Assembly (NCBI GenBank): GCA_934654775.1
Contig: CAKUGR010000011.1
Location: 1-64,000 of the forward strand
Direction: 5' to 3'
Length of the DNA: 64,000 nt
Source of the DNA: an uncultured Collinsella sp.
GTDB lineage: Bacteria; Actinomycetota; Coriobacteriia; Coriobacteriales; Coriobacteriaceae
Position numbers and translations under genes: made by a program. Of the stretch, positions 15,715 through 23,954 are shown piece by piece. The first letter of the stretch is position 1; each line of letters opens with the position of its first letter. The notes below the pieces were generated by a model. It saw only the letters and a program-made list of their open reading frames with translations, ran no database searches and had not been told where the DNA came from.

Positions 15715-16453
15715 CGTCATCGACTATATGCCGGGCGACACGCTGCTGCATCGCCTGAACCCGGTCGTCAAGCTGGGCCTTGCCGCCGCCATCATCATCG
15801 GCATCTTTTTGTCCGACACCTATGTGGCGCTGCTGGGCTTTTTGGCACTCACCCTTGCGTTGGGCGCCTACGCCGGCGTCGTCGATCGCCTGTTCTCGCT
15901 GCTCAAGCTGCTGATTCCGCTCGCACTTATCATGTTGTTGCTCCAGTTGGCCTTTATGCGCAATGGCAACGTGATATGGGGCTTTATCACCGACACGGGC
16001 CTCATCACAGGATCGAAGGCCTGTCTGCGCCTGCTGGGCGTGGCGTTACCACTCATCCTCATGCTCATGGTGACCAAGCTCAACGACCTTGCCAACGCCT
16101 GCGTCGAGGTGCTGCACGTGCCGTATCGCTATGCCTTTACCTTTACCACGGCGCTGCGCTTTGTGCCGGTGTTTGGCCAGGAGATGAACGCCATCATGGA
16201 GGCGCAGACCGCACGCGGCGTCGAGTACGACACCAAGAACCCCATCAAGAAGCTCAAACTCATGCTGCCGCTATGCGTGCCTCTGCTTATCTCGAGCGTG
16301 GGCAAGACCGACGCCACCGCGCTTGCCGCCGAGCAGCGCGGCTTCTACCTGCGCACGCGCGCCAGCTCGTACAAGCGCTATCCCATCAAGGGCCTGGATA
16401 TCGCCGTGCTCGCCATCAGCGTCGCCCTCATCATCTTGGGATTCCTGTTCTAG
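15707..16453 (+). CDS. ecfT: ECF transporter T component
   Basis: This 248-residue membrane protein is the energy-coupling T subunit that joins the ATPase to the S components. It has an N-terminal hydrophobic block (about 20-100), further membrane segments and a cytoplasmic region with the two coupling helices. The A-R-G-type motif appears as MEAQTARGVEYDTKNP, the Ala-Arg-Gly signature of EcfT. Its start overlaps the end of the ATPase gene. A strong terminator follows the stop, closing the tryptophan transporter operon. Confidence 0.93.
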   Translation: MVNVIDYMPGDTLLHRLNPVVKLGLAAAIIIGIFLSDTYVALLGFLALTLALGAYAGVVDRLFSLLKLLIPLALIMLLLQLAFMRNGNVIWGFITDTGLITGSKACLRLLGVALPLILMLMVTKLNDLANACVEVLHVPYRYAFTFTTALRFVPVFGQEMNAIMEAQTARGVEYDTKNPIKKLKLMLPLCVPLLISSVGKTDATALAAEQRGFYLRTRASSYKRYPIKGLDIAVLAISVALIILGFLF

Positions 16454-16481
16454 CAATCGCCAGCGGCAACCGGTACATGCA

Positions 16482-16518
16482 AAAGGCCTCGGCTCGCACC
16501 AAACGAGCCGAGGCCTTT
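16482..16518. terminator. Bidirectional terminator after the ECF operon
   Basis: A 15-bp perfect stem (AAAGGCCTCGGCTCG / CGAGCCGAGGCCTTT) has a 7-base loop. A-runs on the left and T-rich sequence on the right serve the convergent ECF operon and racemase gene. Confidence 0.9.
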
Positions 16519-16541
16519 ACTGTTTCCCCAGATAAAACCCA

Positions 16542-16567
16542 CCAAAATAAACCTGTCCCTTTTTTGG
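16542..16567. repeat. Hairpin with TAAACCTGTCCC loop
   Basis: The short arms CCAAAA / TTTTGG surround TAAACCTGTCCC. The same loop occurs in a 9-bp hairpin at 32558-32586, and a decayed version at 31343-31373. It lies next to the racemase stop codon. Confidence 0.5.
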
Positions 16568-16578
16568 CAGGTCGAGGG

Positions 16579-17325
16579 CTAGAGGCGGTAGGGCGCGCCG
16601 CTGCGGATGATGGATTCGCGTACCAGGACATCCATCGCGTCGAGGGTAATCTCGGGCATCTCGCGATACTTTTGCAGCACCGAAAGCTCCGTGCAGGCCA
16701 GAATGACGCGGTCGCAGCCGCTGCGGGCGAACTCCCACATCACGCGGTCGAACTTGTCCATATCGGGCTCGCGTCCGGCCTTCACGTCGTCGTAGATGAG
16801 TGACATCACGTCGGCCTGGCGCTTCTCGCTGGGATAGACGACCTCGACACCCGCGGCCTCGCACTCGCGCCCGTAAACGCCCGCACCCACGGTGCCATCG
16901 GTGCCCATGATACCGATCTTGCGCACCGGCTCGGCGGGCATGCTCAGGTTGGGGTCGAACTCGCACTCCCCCATCACCGCACCAGACAGAGCGTAGCGTA
17001 CCGACTCGCGCGGCATATGGATAATCGGCACCTTCGTAAACGACTGTATCTGGTCGTAGAAGTAATGCGACGTGTTGCAGGGAATCGCGATGTGCGCGCA
17101 GCCCAGCGTCTCGAGCGCCTGGGCGCACTCCTTCATGGTCGCCAGCAGCTCGGTATGCTCACCGGTCTTGATGGCCAGCGTGCGGTCGGGCATGGTCGAC
17201 TTGGAAAGCACCACCATGTCGATATGCTCCTGGTCGCACGTAGCCGCCGTATGACGTACCACCTGGTCGTAGTAATACGACGTGGCCTCGGCGCCCATGC
17301 CGCCAATAACTCCCAGCTTTTCCAT
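16579..17325 (-). CDS. Aspartate racemase family protein
   Basis: This 248-residue PLP-independent amino acid racemase of the Asp/Glu racemase superfamily most likely makes D-aspartate from L-aspartate. The two catalytic cysteines appear in AIPCNTSHYFYD (about residue 82) and ILACTELSVL (about 196). The start MEKLGVIGGMG is the family N-terminus, and the ATG at 17325 follows AGGAGG by five bases. It lies 84 bp downstream of a D-aspartate ligase-like gene on the same strand. This strongly suggests the D-Asp feeds peptidoglycan cross-bridges. Confidence 0.9.
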   Translation of the reverse strand: MEKLGVIGGMGAEATSYYYDQVVRHTAATCDQEHIDMVVLSKSTMPDRTLAIKTGEHTELLATMKECAQALETLGCAHIAIPCNTSHYFYDQIQSFTKVPIIHMPRESVRYALSGAVMGECEFDPNLSMPAEPVRKIGIMGTDGTVGAGVYGRECEAAGVEVVYPSEKRQADVMSLIYDDVKAGREPDMDKFDRVMWEFARSGCDRVILACTELSVLQKYREMPEITLDAMDVLVRESIIRSGAPYRL

Positions 17326-17409
17326 CGCCGCCTCCTTGGTGACGCCCACGCAATTGCGCGTATCATACCCGCGCCCGCCCGATACATACCGGACGGGCGC
17401 CACGCTCGT

Positions 17410-18666
17410 CTACTTGTAATACGTCTTGAACAGCTTATAGTGACGCAGCTTGGTGTGCCACATGCGCAACCAGCGGTTAAAGACAAAGTCTCCCTTCATA
17501 AACGAGGGATCGGCGCCCTTGCCCTCCTTGGCAAGACGATGCACCTTCGCGCGCAGCTCGGGAGCCTTGACGTACTTGTCGACGACGCCCATGGGAACGA
17601 CCATCCACAGCGCCTCGTCCTGCGCCGTCACAAACTCCGGCTCAAACGGGCGATTGAACACATACTCGTCCACCACGTACTTGGCAACGTTAAAGCCGCT
17701 GTTGGTTACGTAGTAGTTGCTGCGGCCCTGACGGGTGTTGAAGTCAAAGAACTTAAACGAGCCATCGCGCTCGTCATACTTGACGTCAAAGTTGGAATAG
17801 CCCACAAAGTGAAGGTCCTCGAGCAGCTTGCGCACGCCACTCATAAGCTCATCATTGGGCTCGGTGATGATACAGGCATGGTTGCCAACGCCATGGGGCT
17901 GATGCTCCTCGAGCAGCACGTGGCCCAAGCACATCATGCGCACCTTACCGTTACGGTCGGAATAGCTGGTGAGCACGCGCATGTACTCGTCGTTGCCGGG
18001 CACGCGGTCCTGCAAGATCAGGTCGTCGGTATAGCCGCTGGCATAGGAGTCACGGATAACCTGCTCCAGCTCGGCGCGATCGGCAATCTCATAAGCCTTC
18101 TTCTGACCCTCGAACTCATGCTGCCACCACATGATGCCGTCGGAAGGCTTCAGGATCATCGGGTAGGGGAAGTCAATCTGGTCGAGCACTTCGGCAGGTA
18201 CCTCTCCTTGCGTGTTGAGCATCTGCGCAGTAAAGGTAAACGTATGCGGATAGGGCACGCCGTGCTTCTCGCACAGCTCGTAGAAGATCTCCTTCTTCTG
18301 GCACTGCTCAAGCATGCTATAGGGCGCGTAAGGCGCAACGATGTTATCCGCCAGCTCGTTGGCATCCTTGGCCTGGGCCACCAGGGCAACATAGTTATCG
18401 CCGCAGCCCATCAGGACAATCGTCTTGTCGGCATGCGCTCGGGCAATATCGTTGACGGTCTTGAGCATCACGGGCATGGTGTCGATATCCACGTTGGGCG
18501 TGTAGTCGATAATCTGGCTGCGATACGCAGGGCCCGTCTGATACTTGCCAAAGACCAGGCTCTTGACCTGATACTCCTCGTAGAAGGCGCGCGCCACCGA
18601 ATACGCGTTGATGTCGCCGCCGAGCAGCACGGGAATAAACTCGCGCTCTGTAAACTGCAATGCCAT
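17410..18666 (-). CDS. ATP-grasp ligase, probable D-aspartate ligase
   Basis: This 418-residue ATP-grasp protein starts with FIPVLLGGDINAYSVARAFYEE and contains VRMMCLGHVLLEE and FFDFNTRQGRSNYYV. The latter carries the metal- and ATP-binding Asn/Arg of the ATP-grasp fold. The order of motifs and length agree with the D-aspartate ligases of Enterococcus faecium and Lactococcus, which attach D-Asp to the side-chain amine of residue 3 of UDP-MurNAc-pentapeptide. The downstream neighbour is an aspartate racemase, the same pairing as in those organisms. AGGAAG precedes the ATG. The acceptor residue (Lys or Orn) is not determined. Confidence 0.85.
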   Translation of the reverse strand: MALQFTEREFIPVLLGGDINAYSVARAFYEEYQVKSLVFGKYQTGPAYRSQIIDYTPNVDIDTMPVMLKTVNDIARAHADKTIVLMGCGDNYVALVAQAKDANELADNIVAPYAPYSMLEQCQKKEIFYELCEKHGVPYPHTFTFTAQMLNTQGEVPAEVLDQIDFPYPMILKPSDGIMWWQHEFEGQKKAYEIADRAELEQVIRDSYASGYTDDLILQDRVPGNDEYMRVLTSYSDRNGKVRMMCLGHVLLEEHQPHGVGNHACIITEPNDELMSGVRKLLEDLHFVGYSNFDVKYDERDGSFKFFDFNTRQGRSNYYVTNSGFNVAKYVVDEYVFNRPFEPEFVTAQDEALWMVVPMGVVDKYVKAPELRAKVHRLAKEGKGADPSFMKGDFVFNRWLRMWHTKLRHYKLFKTYYK

Positions 18667-18887
18667 GGAAACTTCCTATCATGAACTGCCCACACGACGG
18701 GCGGTCTTTGTGCAACTGATTTATTCTAGCGTGCCGAGCCGCCGGCACCCAAAGCTCCACCGTATCTATGGCAATCGGCGTAATTATCGAGCACGAAGGC
18801 GGCAATCACCGGTGTACGACAACGGGGCAATGAACCCACCGTTGTTGTAGGATTCAACATGTTGCCCGCCCCGTCGAAAGGTGCACC

Positions 18888-19520
18888 GTGCCCCAGGCTC
18901 ATCCGATCAACAACCCCATCATTGACGCCGCAAAGCGCGAACTTGCGGATCGTGCCCAGACGGCAGCTCCCCTACGCACCGCAAACGATGCTTACAACGG
19001 GCCCGCCCGCATCGTCTCAATCAACACGTCGGAGCACAAAGGCACGCGCAAGTCACCCGTCGCCGACGGGCACGACACCGTCATCGAGCAGTTTGGCCTC
19101 GCCTCCGATGCGCACGCCGGGCATTGGCACCGCCAGGTTTCCTTTATAGCTGCAGAGTCTATCCAGACGGCGCAGGCGCGCGGGCTCGATGTGCACGAGG
19201 GCGACTTTGGCGAGAACTTCACAACCCAGGGCATCAACCTGCTCTCGCTCCCCCTGGGAACGCAGCTCAAGATTGGCAGCGAAGTACTCGTCGAAATCAG
19301 CCAGATCGGCAAAGTCTGCCACACCCGCTGTGCCATCTACTATCTCGCCGGCGACTGCATCTTCCCCCACGAGGGCATTTTTGGCGTCGTGTTGCAGGGC
19401 GGAGAAGTCCATATCGGTGACGACATACAGGTGGTCAAGCTCGGCGATGGCACCTGTTCCTTCACTCCCGCCGAGGCACTCAAAGAGGTGGAGCAGGCTC
19501 GTCGCGAAGGAACCCTGTAG
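18888..19520 (+). CDS. MOSC-domain protein
   Basis: This 210-residue protein has a C-terminal MOSC (molybdenum cofactor sulfurase C-terminal-like) domain. The visible motifs are FGLASDAHAGHWHRQ, GDFGENFTTQGI and a conserved cysteine in QIGKVCHTRCAIY, the presumed sulfur-carrying residue. Such proteins handle sulfur transfer or molybdenum cofactor binding, often in YiiM-like detoxification roles. The GTG start at 18888 is preceded by GAAAGG at six bases. No molybdenum cofactor genes are nearby, so the pathway stays open. Confidence 0.87.
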   Translation: MPQAHPINNPIIDAAKRELADRAQTAAPLRTANDAYNGPARIVSINTSEHKGTRKSPVADGHDTVIEQFGLASDAHAGHWHRQVSFIAAESIQTAQARGLDVHEGDFGENFTTQGINLLSLPLGTQLKIGSEVLVEISQIGKVCHTRCAIYYLAGDCIFPHEGIFGVVLQGGEVHIGDDIQVVKLGDGTCSFTPAEALKEVEQARREGTL

Positions 19521-19588
19521 TTGCAAAACCCCACGTTGAGATAGCTTTTACAGCCAAGAATCCCGTTGCAACAGGGTGCCGTAACGTT

Positions 19589-19691
19589 AAAGTTGAACTC
19601 TATGGTTTCTCAACAATTCACCATTCCCGCAGGTCAAGGCCAAAGCCTCAAGTTCAACTTGACCCTTTAGAACCTTTAAGGTTCAAGTTGA
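19589..19691 (+). promoter_or_regulatory. Cluster of CAAGTT/AACTTG palindromes
   Basis: The perfect palindrome TCAAGTT-C-AACTTGA (19648-19662) is flanked by AAAGTTGAACT (19589) and TCAAGTTGA (19683). AACCTT-T-AAGGTT (19671-19683) lies between. They sit 65-165 bp before the secreted coiled-coil protein gene and look like multiple sites for one dimeric regulator. Confidence 0.45.
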
Positions 19692-19754
19692 GGTCGAAAG
19701 CAGTAGTAGAATACTCCTCGACCAATAACCTACGATTGATTGCAGAGGGACTGG

Positions 19755-20888
19755 ATGCAGCATTCGAATCATCGCACCGCAGCGCTCATCGCGTCGAAGC
19801 CGGCTCGCATCATCACGAGCGCCGCGCTCGCCGTCGCGCTGACGGCCACGCCGATGCTCTCCCCCGTCGCGGCCTATGCCGCCTCGCAGGCAACGCAGGA
19901 TCAGCTTTCCGCCGCCCAGAAAAAAATCGAGGACGCCACGAGCGCCTACAACGACGCCCGAACCAAGCTCGAGGATCTGCAAAAGCAGATCGACTCCAAT
20001 GAGGCGAACATCGATAAGATTGAGGCCGAGCTACCCGAGCAGCAGGCCAAGGCAAGCTCCGCCATGCGCGATCTGTATAAGTACCAGAAGGGCACCAGCC
20101 CCATCGTGAGCTTCCTGGTGAACACGCAGAGCTTGGGCGACTTTATCACCACCTGCAAATACACCAACCAGATTACGAGCTCGAGCGTCGACGAGATCGA
20201 AGAGCTTAACAAGATGCAAACCGAGCTCGAGCAGAACAAAACCGAGCTCGATCAGGCCAAGTCTCAGCTCGAGGGCGAGCAAAAGAATGCCGAGGACGCG
20301 CTGGCGCAGGCCCAGCAGCTCCGCAGCGAGGCGCAGGCAAAGGCTGAGCAGGAAAATGCCGCCGAACTGGCTAAGCTCGAGGCCGACAAAGCTGCTGCCG
20401 CCGAGAAGATCTCGGGTACCGGCGTGAGTGGCAATAACTCCAACAGTCAGGCCACCAACTCCAACACCACCATCGACACCACGGTGAACAACTCCAACAG
20501 CGGCAATTCCGATTACGACTCGTTCATTAACGAGTGGACGAGCCGCATCGACAACTACCTCGCCGGTTCCCCCATGGCAGGCCAGGGCTATAACTTTGCC
20601 GTCGCCGCCTGGAATACCGGCGTCGATCCCCGTTGGTCCCCCGCCATCGCCTGCATCGAGAGCAGCAAGGGCCTCTATTGCGCCGGCTCCTATAACGCCT
20701 GGGGCTGGAGTGCCCGCGGCGGTGGTTGGCGTAGCTTTGGCAGCTGGAGCGAGGGTGTCTCCGCCCACGTTGCCTACCTGGGCGCCAACTATGGCTCCAC
20801 GCTTACCCCGGCAGCCGCCAAGAAGTACTGCCCGCCCACGTGGCAGGACTGGTACAACAAGGTCGCCGCTCAAATGAACCGCATTTAA
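19755..20888 (+). CDS. Secreted coiled-coil protein with lysozyme-like C-terminal domain
   Basis: This 377-residue secreted protein has a long signal peptide (to about 43, ending AAYA). A coiled-coil region (about 45-215), rich in A, E, K and Q, resembles the N-terminal part of PcsB-type cell-separation hydrolases. A low-complexity N/S/T linker (about 220-260) follows. The C-terminal domain of about 120 residues contains WSPAIACIESSKGLYCAGSY and repeated W-G motifs and resembles a lysozyme-like transglycosylase or glucosaminidase, with the Glu of CIESS as candidate acid. GAGGGA precedes the ATG. It probably acts in cell-wall remodelling during division. Confidence 0.82.
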   Translation: MQHSNHRTAALIASKPARIITSAALAVALTATPMLSPVAAYAASQATQDQLSAAQKKIEDATSAYNDARTKLEDLQKQIDSNEANIDKIEAELPEQQAKASSAMRDLYKYQKGTSPIVSFLVNTQSLGDFITTCKYTNQITSSSVDEIEELNKMQTELEQNKTELDQAKSQLEGEQKNAEDALAQAQQLRSEAQAKAEQENAAELAKLEADKAAAAEKISGTGVSGNNSNSQATNSNTTIDTTVNNSNSGNSDYDSFINEWTSRIDNYLAGSPMAGQGYNFAVAAWNTGVDPRWSPAIACIESSKGLYCAGSYNAWGWSARGGGWRSFGSWSEGVSAHVAYLGANYGSTLTPAAAKKYCPPTWQDWYNKVAAQMNRI

Positions 20889-20898
20889 GCGCAACTGC

Positions 20899-20924
20899 AA
20901 AGGGACCCCAAACGGGGTCCCTTT
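20899..20924. terminator. Terminator between convergent genes
   Basis: The stem AAAGGGACCCC / GGGGTCCCTTT with an AAAC loop is followed by TCGTTTATTT. It serves the coiled-coil protein gene and, on the other strand, the kinase gene. Confidence 0.88.
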
Positions 20925-20932
20925 TCGTTTAT

Positions 20933-22333
20933 TTAGGAGACGACGCCCGTCGCGTTGCCGATAACAACGACGACACACATGACGGCAAACATAAACCCGA
21001 GCGCCTTGAACCATAGTTCGACAAAGGCGCCTCCCCGATACCGATCGAGCACGGGAAAGCGACGTCGAAGCCTACGCCGGTCGAGCATTCCGAATGTAAT
21101 GAGCAGCACCAGGCCATCGACCATAAAGAAATACTCAAGTGCCAAAAACCACGTTGGATAGTTTCGATTTTCGCCCGTCGGCGTAAATACCGCAAAATGG
21201 CTGCCAATCAGCAGCAACAATGTTGTCGCATAGACGCATCCATTCCATATGCGCCCCACGGGCTCGGGGATACGCGAGAGCAGACGCGCACATTTGGACG
21301 TCACAGGAGAGACGATCGAACGCCGGTTTGCAGAAGACGGAAGCGCGAGGGCAACCGGCTGCTGTACCCGCTGCACCTGTGACACCGCGACCCGTGGCAC
21401 ACTGGCAGCAGAAAAGGTCACGGGCGACGGTGCAGGGAGACATAGCCCATACGCCGCACGCGCAGCATGCCCCAGCGCCTTTGCACTCGCAAAGCGCTTA
21501 GCCGGATCGAGCGCCATCGCCATGCAAACCGCATCGGCAAGCGGAGTTGGCATACCGTGCGTCTCGCATTGCTCACGTATGTCCCGTCCCGGTTTGGGGT
21601 CAGTTCCCGCCAGGCAAAAGAACAGCAGTGCGCCAAGCGCGTAAATATCGCTGCGGACGCTCGTCTGTCCAAACCCAAACTGCTCGGGCGGCGCATAGGA
21701 ACGCGTGCCAAACTTGACGGTGTCGGCGTCGGCGCCGTCACGCCAGACACGCGCGATCCCCAAATCAATAATCACCAACGAGGAAAAGGTCATGCCGGCA
21801 TCGGCCGCATACCTCACGCCCGATACGATGATGTTCGAGGGTTTAAGGTCGCGGTGGATTACCGGTACCCCCGGCTCCCCCGCAGCTGCAAAACCAGCAT
21901 GCAGCTCGCCCACCGCTTCACACAAAACGGGATACAGCCCGCGGGCATAATCGGGCGTCGCCCCCAAGCGCCCCACCAACGCCTCGAGTGTCTCGCCTTC
22001 GACATACTCCATCACCACGTCGAGCTCGTCGCCCACACGGCGGCAATCGACGATTCGGGGCAAGTGCTCAAAACGACGACCGGCGCGCTGGGCCGCAAAC
22101 AGGCGCTCGTATGCTCCGCCAATCTGCGCCGAGGCGTCGATGCGCTTGCGCACGAAGGGACCGAGAGACCCGCCGCCAGAACCCTCAAAATAGACGAGCT
22201 CGGTCGTCTCGACATCCGAGAGCTTGAGCACGCGCTCCACACGATAGCTGTCATCGCGGTCGAGCGACGCCAAATGCTCGACGAGTGAAGCAGTCAGCTC
22301 ATCATCGGAATATGTTGGGGTCTGAGTATCCAT
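20933..22333 (-). CDS. Membrane-anchored Ser/Thr protein kinase
   Basis: This 466-residue Hanks-type kinase has an ATP-binding lysine in FVRKRID (about 63), catalytic HRDLKPSN (160-167), the metal-binding motif as DLG rather than DFG (190-192), GTRSYAPPEQFG (activation/P+1 loop) and SDIYALG. The glycine-rich loop is atypical (EGSGGGSLG). After the kinase domain comes a linker, then three hydrophobic segments in the last 100 residues. No PASTA repeats are present, so it is not a PknB orthologue. The start at 22333 is a best guess among nearby Met codons. It lies 99 bp downstream of an HTH-protein gene. Confidence 0.88.
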   Translation of the reverse strand: MDTQTPTYSDDELTASLVEHLASLDRDDSYRVERVLKLSDVETTELVYFEGSGGGSLGPFVRKRIDASAQIGGAYERLFAAQRAGRRFEHLPRIVDCRRVGDELDVVMEYVEGETLEALVGRLGATPDYARGLYPVLCEAVGELHAGFAAAGEPGVPVIHRDLKPSNIIVSGVRYAADAGMTFSSLVIIDLGIARVWRDGADADTVKFGTRSYAPPEQFGFGQTSVRSDIYALGALLFFCLAGTDPKPGRDIREQCETHGMPTPLADAVCMAMALDPAKRFASAKALGHAARAAYGLCLPAPSPVTFSAASVPRVAVSQVQRVQQPVALALPSSANRRSIVSPVTSKCARLLSRIPEPVGRIWNGCVYATTLLLLIGSHFAVFTPTGENRNYPTWFLALEYFFMVDGLVLLITFGMLDRRRLRRRFPVLDRYRGGAFVELWFKALGFMFAVMCVVVVIGNATGVVS

Positions 22334-22432
22334 AGCTTCCATCATAACGCAGGGCGCGGACACCCCGTGTTGTCCGCACCCCGTTCGTTTGCATGGTTGT
22401 TCTGGTGACACCGCCGGCTCAGCCATCGGCCA

Positions 22433-22855
22433 CTAACTCACCGTTTCCTCGCCAAAGCGATACAGCTCTTCATTGACCTTTTGGAGGCTACAGCCACGGT
22501 CGATGCAAAAGATAATGATTGCATCGCGACGGTCCTTGCAGTTGAGGACGCTCACTCCGGCAGCGGTCAGGGCGCGGTTGGTCTCTTTCATCGACAGCGC
22601 CATTGCAAAGGCAATCTGCAGCACCTTATTACGGCTTGGGTGGCGCGCACCTGTAAAAATCTGATAACCAAACGTCTCATTAAGGTCGGCCATGCGCACC
22701 ACGCGCGAGCGCTCTAAGCCCTTTTCCTGCAGCAGCTGCTTAAGGTAGTCCGAAAGCGACGGGGCGGCAAAGTCGTGTTCTTTGATATAGCCATCGATGT
22801 TTGGCGCGTCGAGGAGCTCATTGAGCAACTCGTCCGTCAGCTTCTTATCGGGCAT
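22433..22855 (-). CDS. HTH-like regulator paired with the kinase gene
   Basis: This 140-residue cytoplasmic protein has a central segment, SDYLKQLLQEKGLERSRVVR, followed by a YQIFTGARHPSRNKVLQIAFA stretch, that matches the pattern of a Cro/CI-type helix-turn-helix. The C-terminal half is helical, ending LYRFGEETVS. It precedes the Ser/Thr kinase gene on the same strand and is probably cotranscribed. It may be a phosphorylation substrate or partner of that kinase; this is inference. I do not recognise a named family. Confidence 0.7.
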   Translation of the reverse strand: MPDKKLTDELLNELLDAPNIDGYIKEHDFAAPSLSDYLKQLLQEKGLERSRVVRMADLNETFGYQIFTGARHPSRNKVLQIAFAMALSMKETNRALTAAGVSVLNCKDRRDAIIIFCIDRGCSLQKVNEELYRFGEETVS

Positions 22856-22894
22856 ACGACCTCACCTCCCATACGGAGCAACGGTAGCGACATG

Positions 22895-23437
22895 CTAGGC
22901 GAGCACCCAGCTCGCAGTCGCGGACTTATCAAACACGTTGGCAAAATAGAGAGCCTTCTTGATGTCACCATCAAAGTAGATATTGCCCGCCACGGAGCCA
23001 CCAGCGGCAAGGGTGCCAGACTGCAGCTCATCGGAGCCCTCGCTGTAATAGCCCTGGTTCTGCTGAGCACCGTTGGCGTCCTCGCCCTTCCAGTCGTAGA
23101 TATTGTAATCTGCGCCCTCATCGCCATTGTTGACGTACGTGACGTGAATACCCGTCATGGTCGAACCGTCATAATTTGTGAGGCCGGGCTGGACGGAATC
23201 GACAACGACGGAAAGACCGGCAGCCGTGGTCACCGTCGCACCAACCGCCAGGTCAGTCGTAGACTGCTCTTCCTTCTTCGTCTCTTCCTTCTTGTCGCCA
23301 TCGCCAGCGTCCTCGGTGACGGTCGCCTTATCGCTACCACAACCGGCAAGAAGGCCGACAGTCCCCAAGGCGACGGTGGCGAATGCGCCCAGTGCAGCGC
23401 GACGGCTCAGCAGCACTTCGTTTTCGAGCTTTTTCAT
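22895..23437 (-). CDS. Tat-type lipoprotein with DUF4352-like domain
   Basis: This 180-residue lipoprotein starts with a twin-arginine-like sequence (SRRAALGAFATVALGTVG) and a lipobox LLAGC near residue 33. Folded export by the Tat system followed by lipid anchoring is therefore likely. An acidic/lysine linker (about 36-60) precedes a beta-rich domain with GLSVVVDSVQPG and HVTYVNNGDEGADYNIYDW, typical of the immunoglobulin-like DUF4352 family. Its Shine-Dalgarno AGGAAGGA is buried in a 14-bp perfect hairpin of the leader (23443-23496). Function is unknown. Confidence 0.82.
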   Translation of the reverse strand: MKKLENEVLLSRRAALGAFATVALGTVGLLAGCGSDKATVTEDAGDGDKKEETKKEEQSTTDLAVGATVTTAAGLSVVVDSVQPGLTNYDGSTMTGIHVTYVNNGDEGADYNIYDWKGEDANGAQQNQGYYSEGSDELQSGTLAAGGSVAGNIYFDGDIKKALYFANVFDKSATASWVLA

Positions 23438-23442
23438 AATGC

Positions 23443-23496
23443 ATCCTTCCTACGATCCGGCTACCGCGCCGGCACACAGCACATCGTAGGAAGGAT
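23443..23496 (-). promoter_or_regulatory. Leader hairpin that buries the Shine-Dalgarno
   Basis: In the mRNA, ATCCTTCCTACGAT (from 23496 to 23483) is perfectly complementary to ATCGTAGGAAGGAT (from 23456 to 23443). The second arm contains the ribosome site AGGAAGGA, five bases before the ATG of the lipoprotein gene. A nested CCGGC / GCCGG stem caps the loop. Just upstream, TTAGCT-GAG-AGCTAA (23511-23525) forms another palindrome. Confidence 0.65.
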
Positions 23497-23601
23497 TGAA
23501 CTTGAATTCATTAGCTGAGAGCTAAAGTTGCGATAAACGGCCAATGCAGTTATCCAAACGCCGAGCAAACGCACTTTGCACGACCGTCTGCTGGCAGCGC
23601 A

Positions 23602-23925
23602 TCAACCCACCGTGACGGATTCCCCGGTAAAGGCACTAATCATCAACAGGACAAAGAACACCAGGTAGCTGACACTCAGCGGGTACGCAATGACCAGGAA
23701 TACGACCCAGCCGACATTGGTTTTACCGTCGACACGGCGTCGCTCGCGATTGCGGCAGAGCCAAATCGTCACGCCAATGGCCACAATCAACAGCACAAGT
23801 GCTGCCGCGGCCAGTCCAGCAAGCGCAAACATCACGCCAATGCTCACAGCAATAACTGGGAGCAGTAGCAAGCCGCACCCGCACCCACCCGGACTATACA
23901 CGGCGGTCTGTCGGCGTCGTTCCAT
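23602..23925 (-). CDS. Small membrane protein, unknown
   Basis: This 107-residue protein has a basic N-terminus (MERRRQ) and a glycine/cysteine patch (GGCGCG). Two adjacent hydrophobic segments (about 18-56) are followed by a charged loop (RNRERRRVDGK) and another hydrophobic pair near the C-terminus. The ATG at 23925 is preceded by GGAG at five bases. It lies between the HigBA pair and the DUF4352 lipoprotein gene on the same strand. No family recognised. Confidence 0.65.
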   Translation of the reverse strand: MERRRQTAVYSPGGCGCGLLLLPVIAVSIGVMFALAGLAAAALVLLIVAIGVTIWLCRNRERRRVDGKTNVGWVVFLVIAYPLSVSYLVFFVLLMISAFTGESVTVG

Positions 23926-23954
23926 CGTCACTCCAACCTCAACATCTTTGAGCG

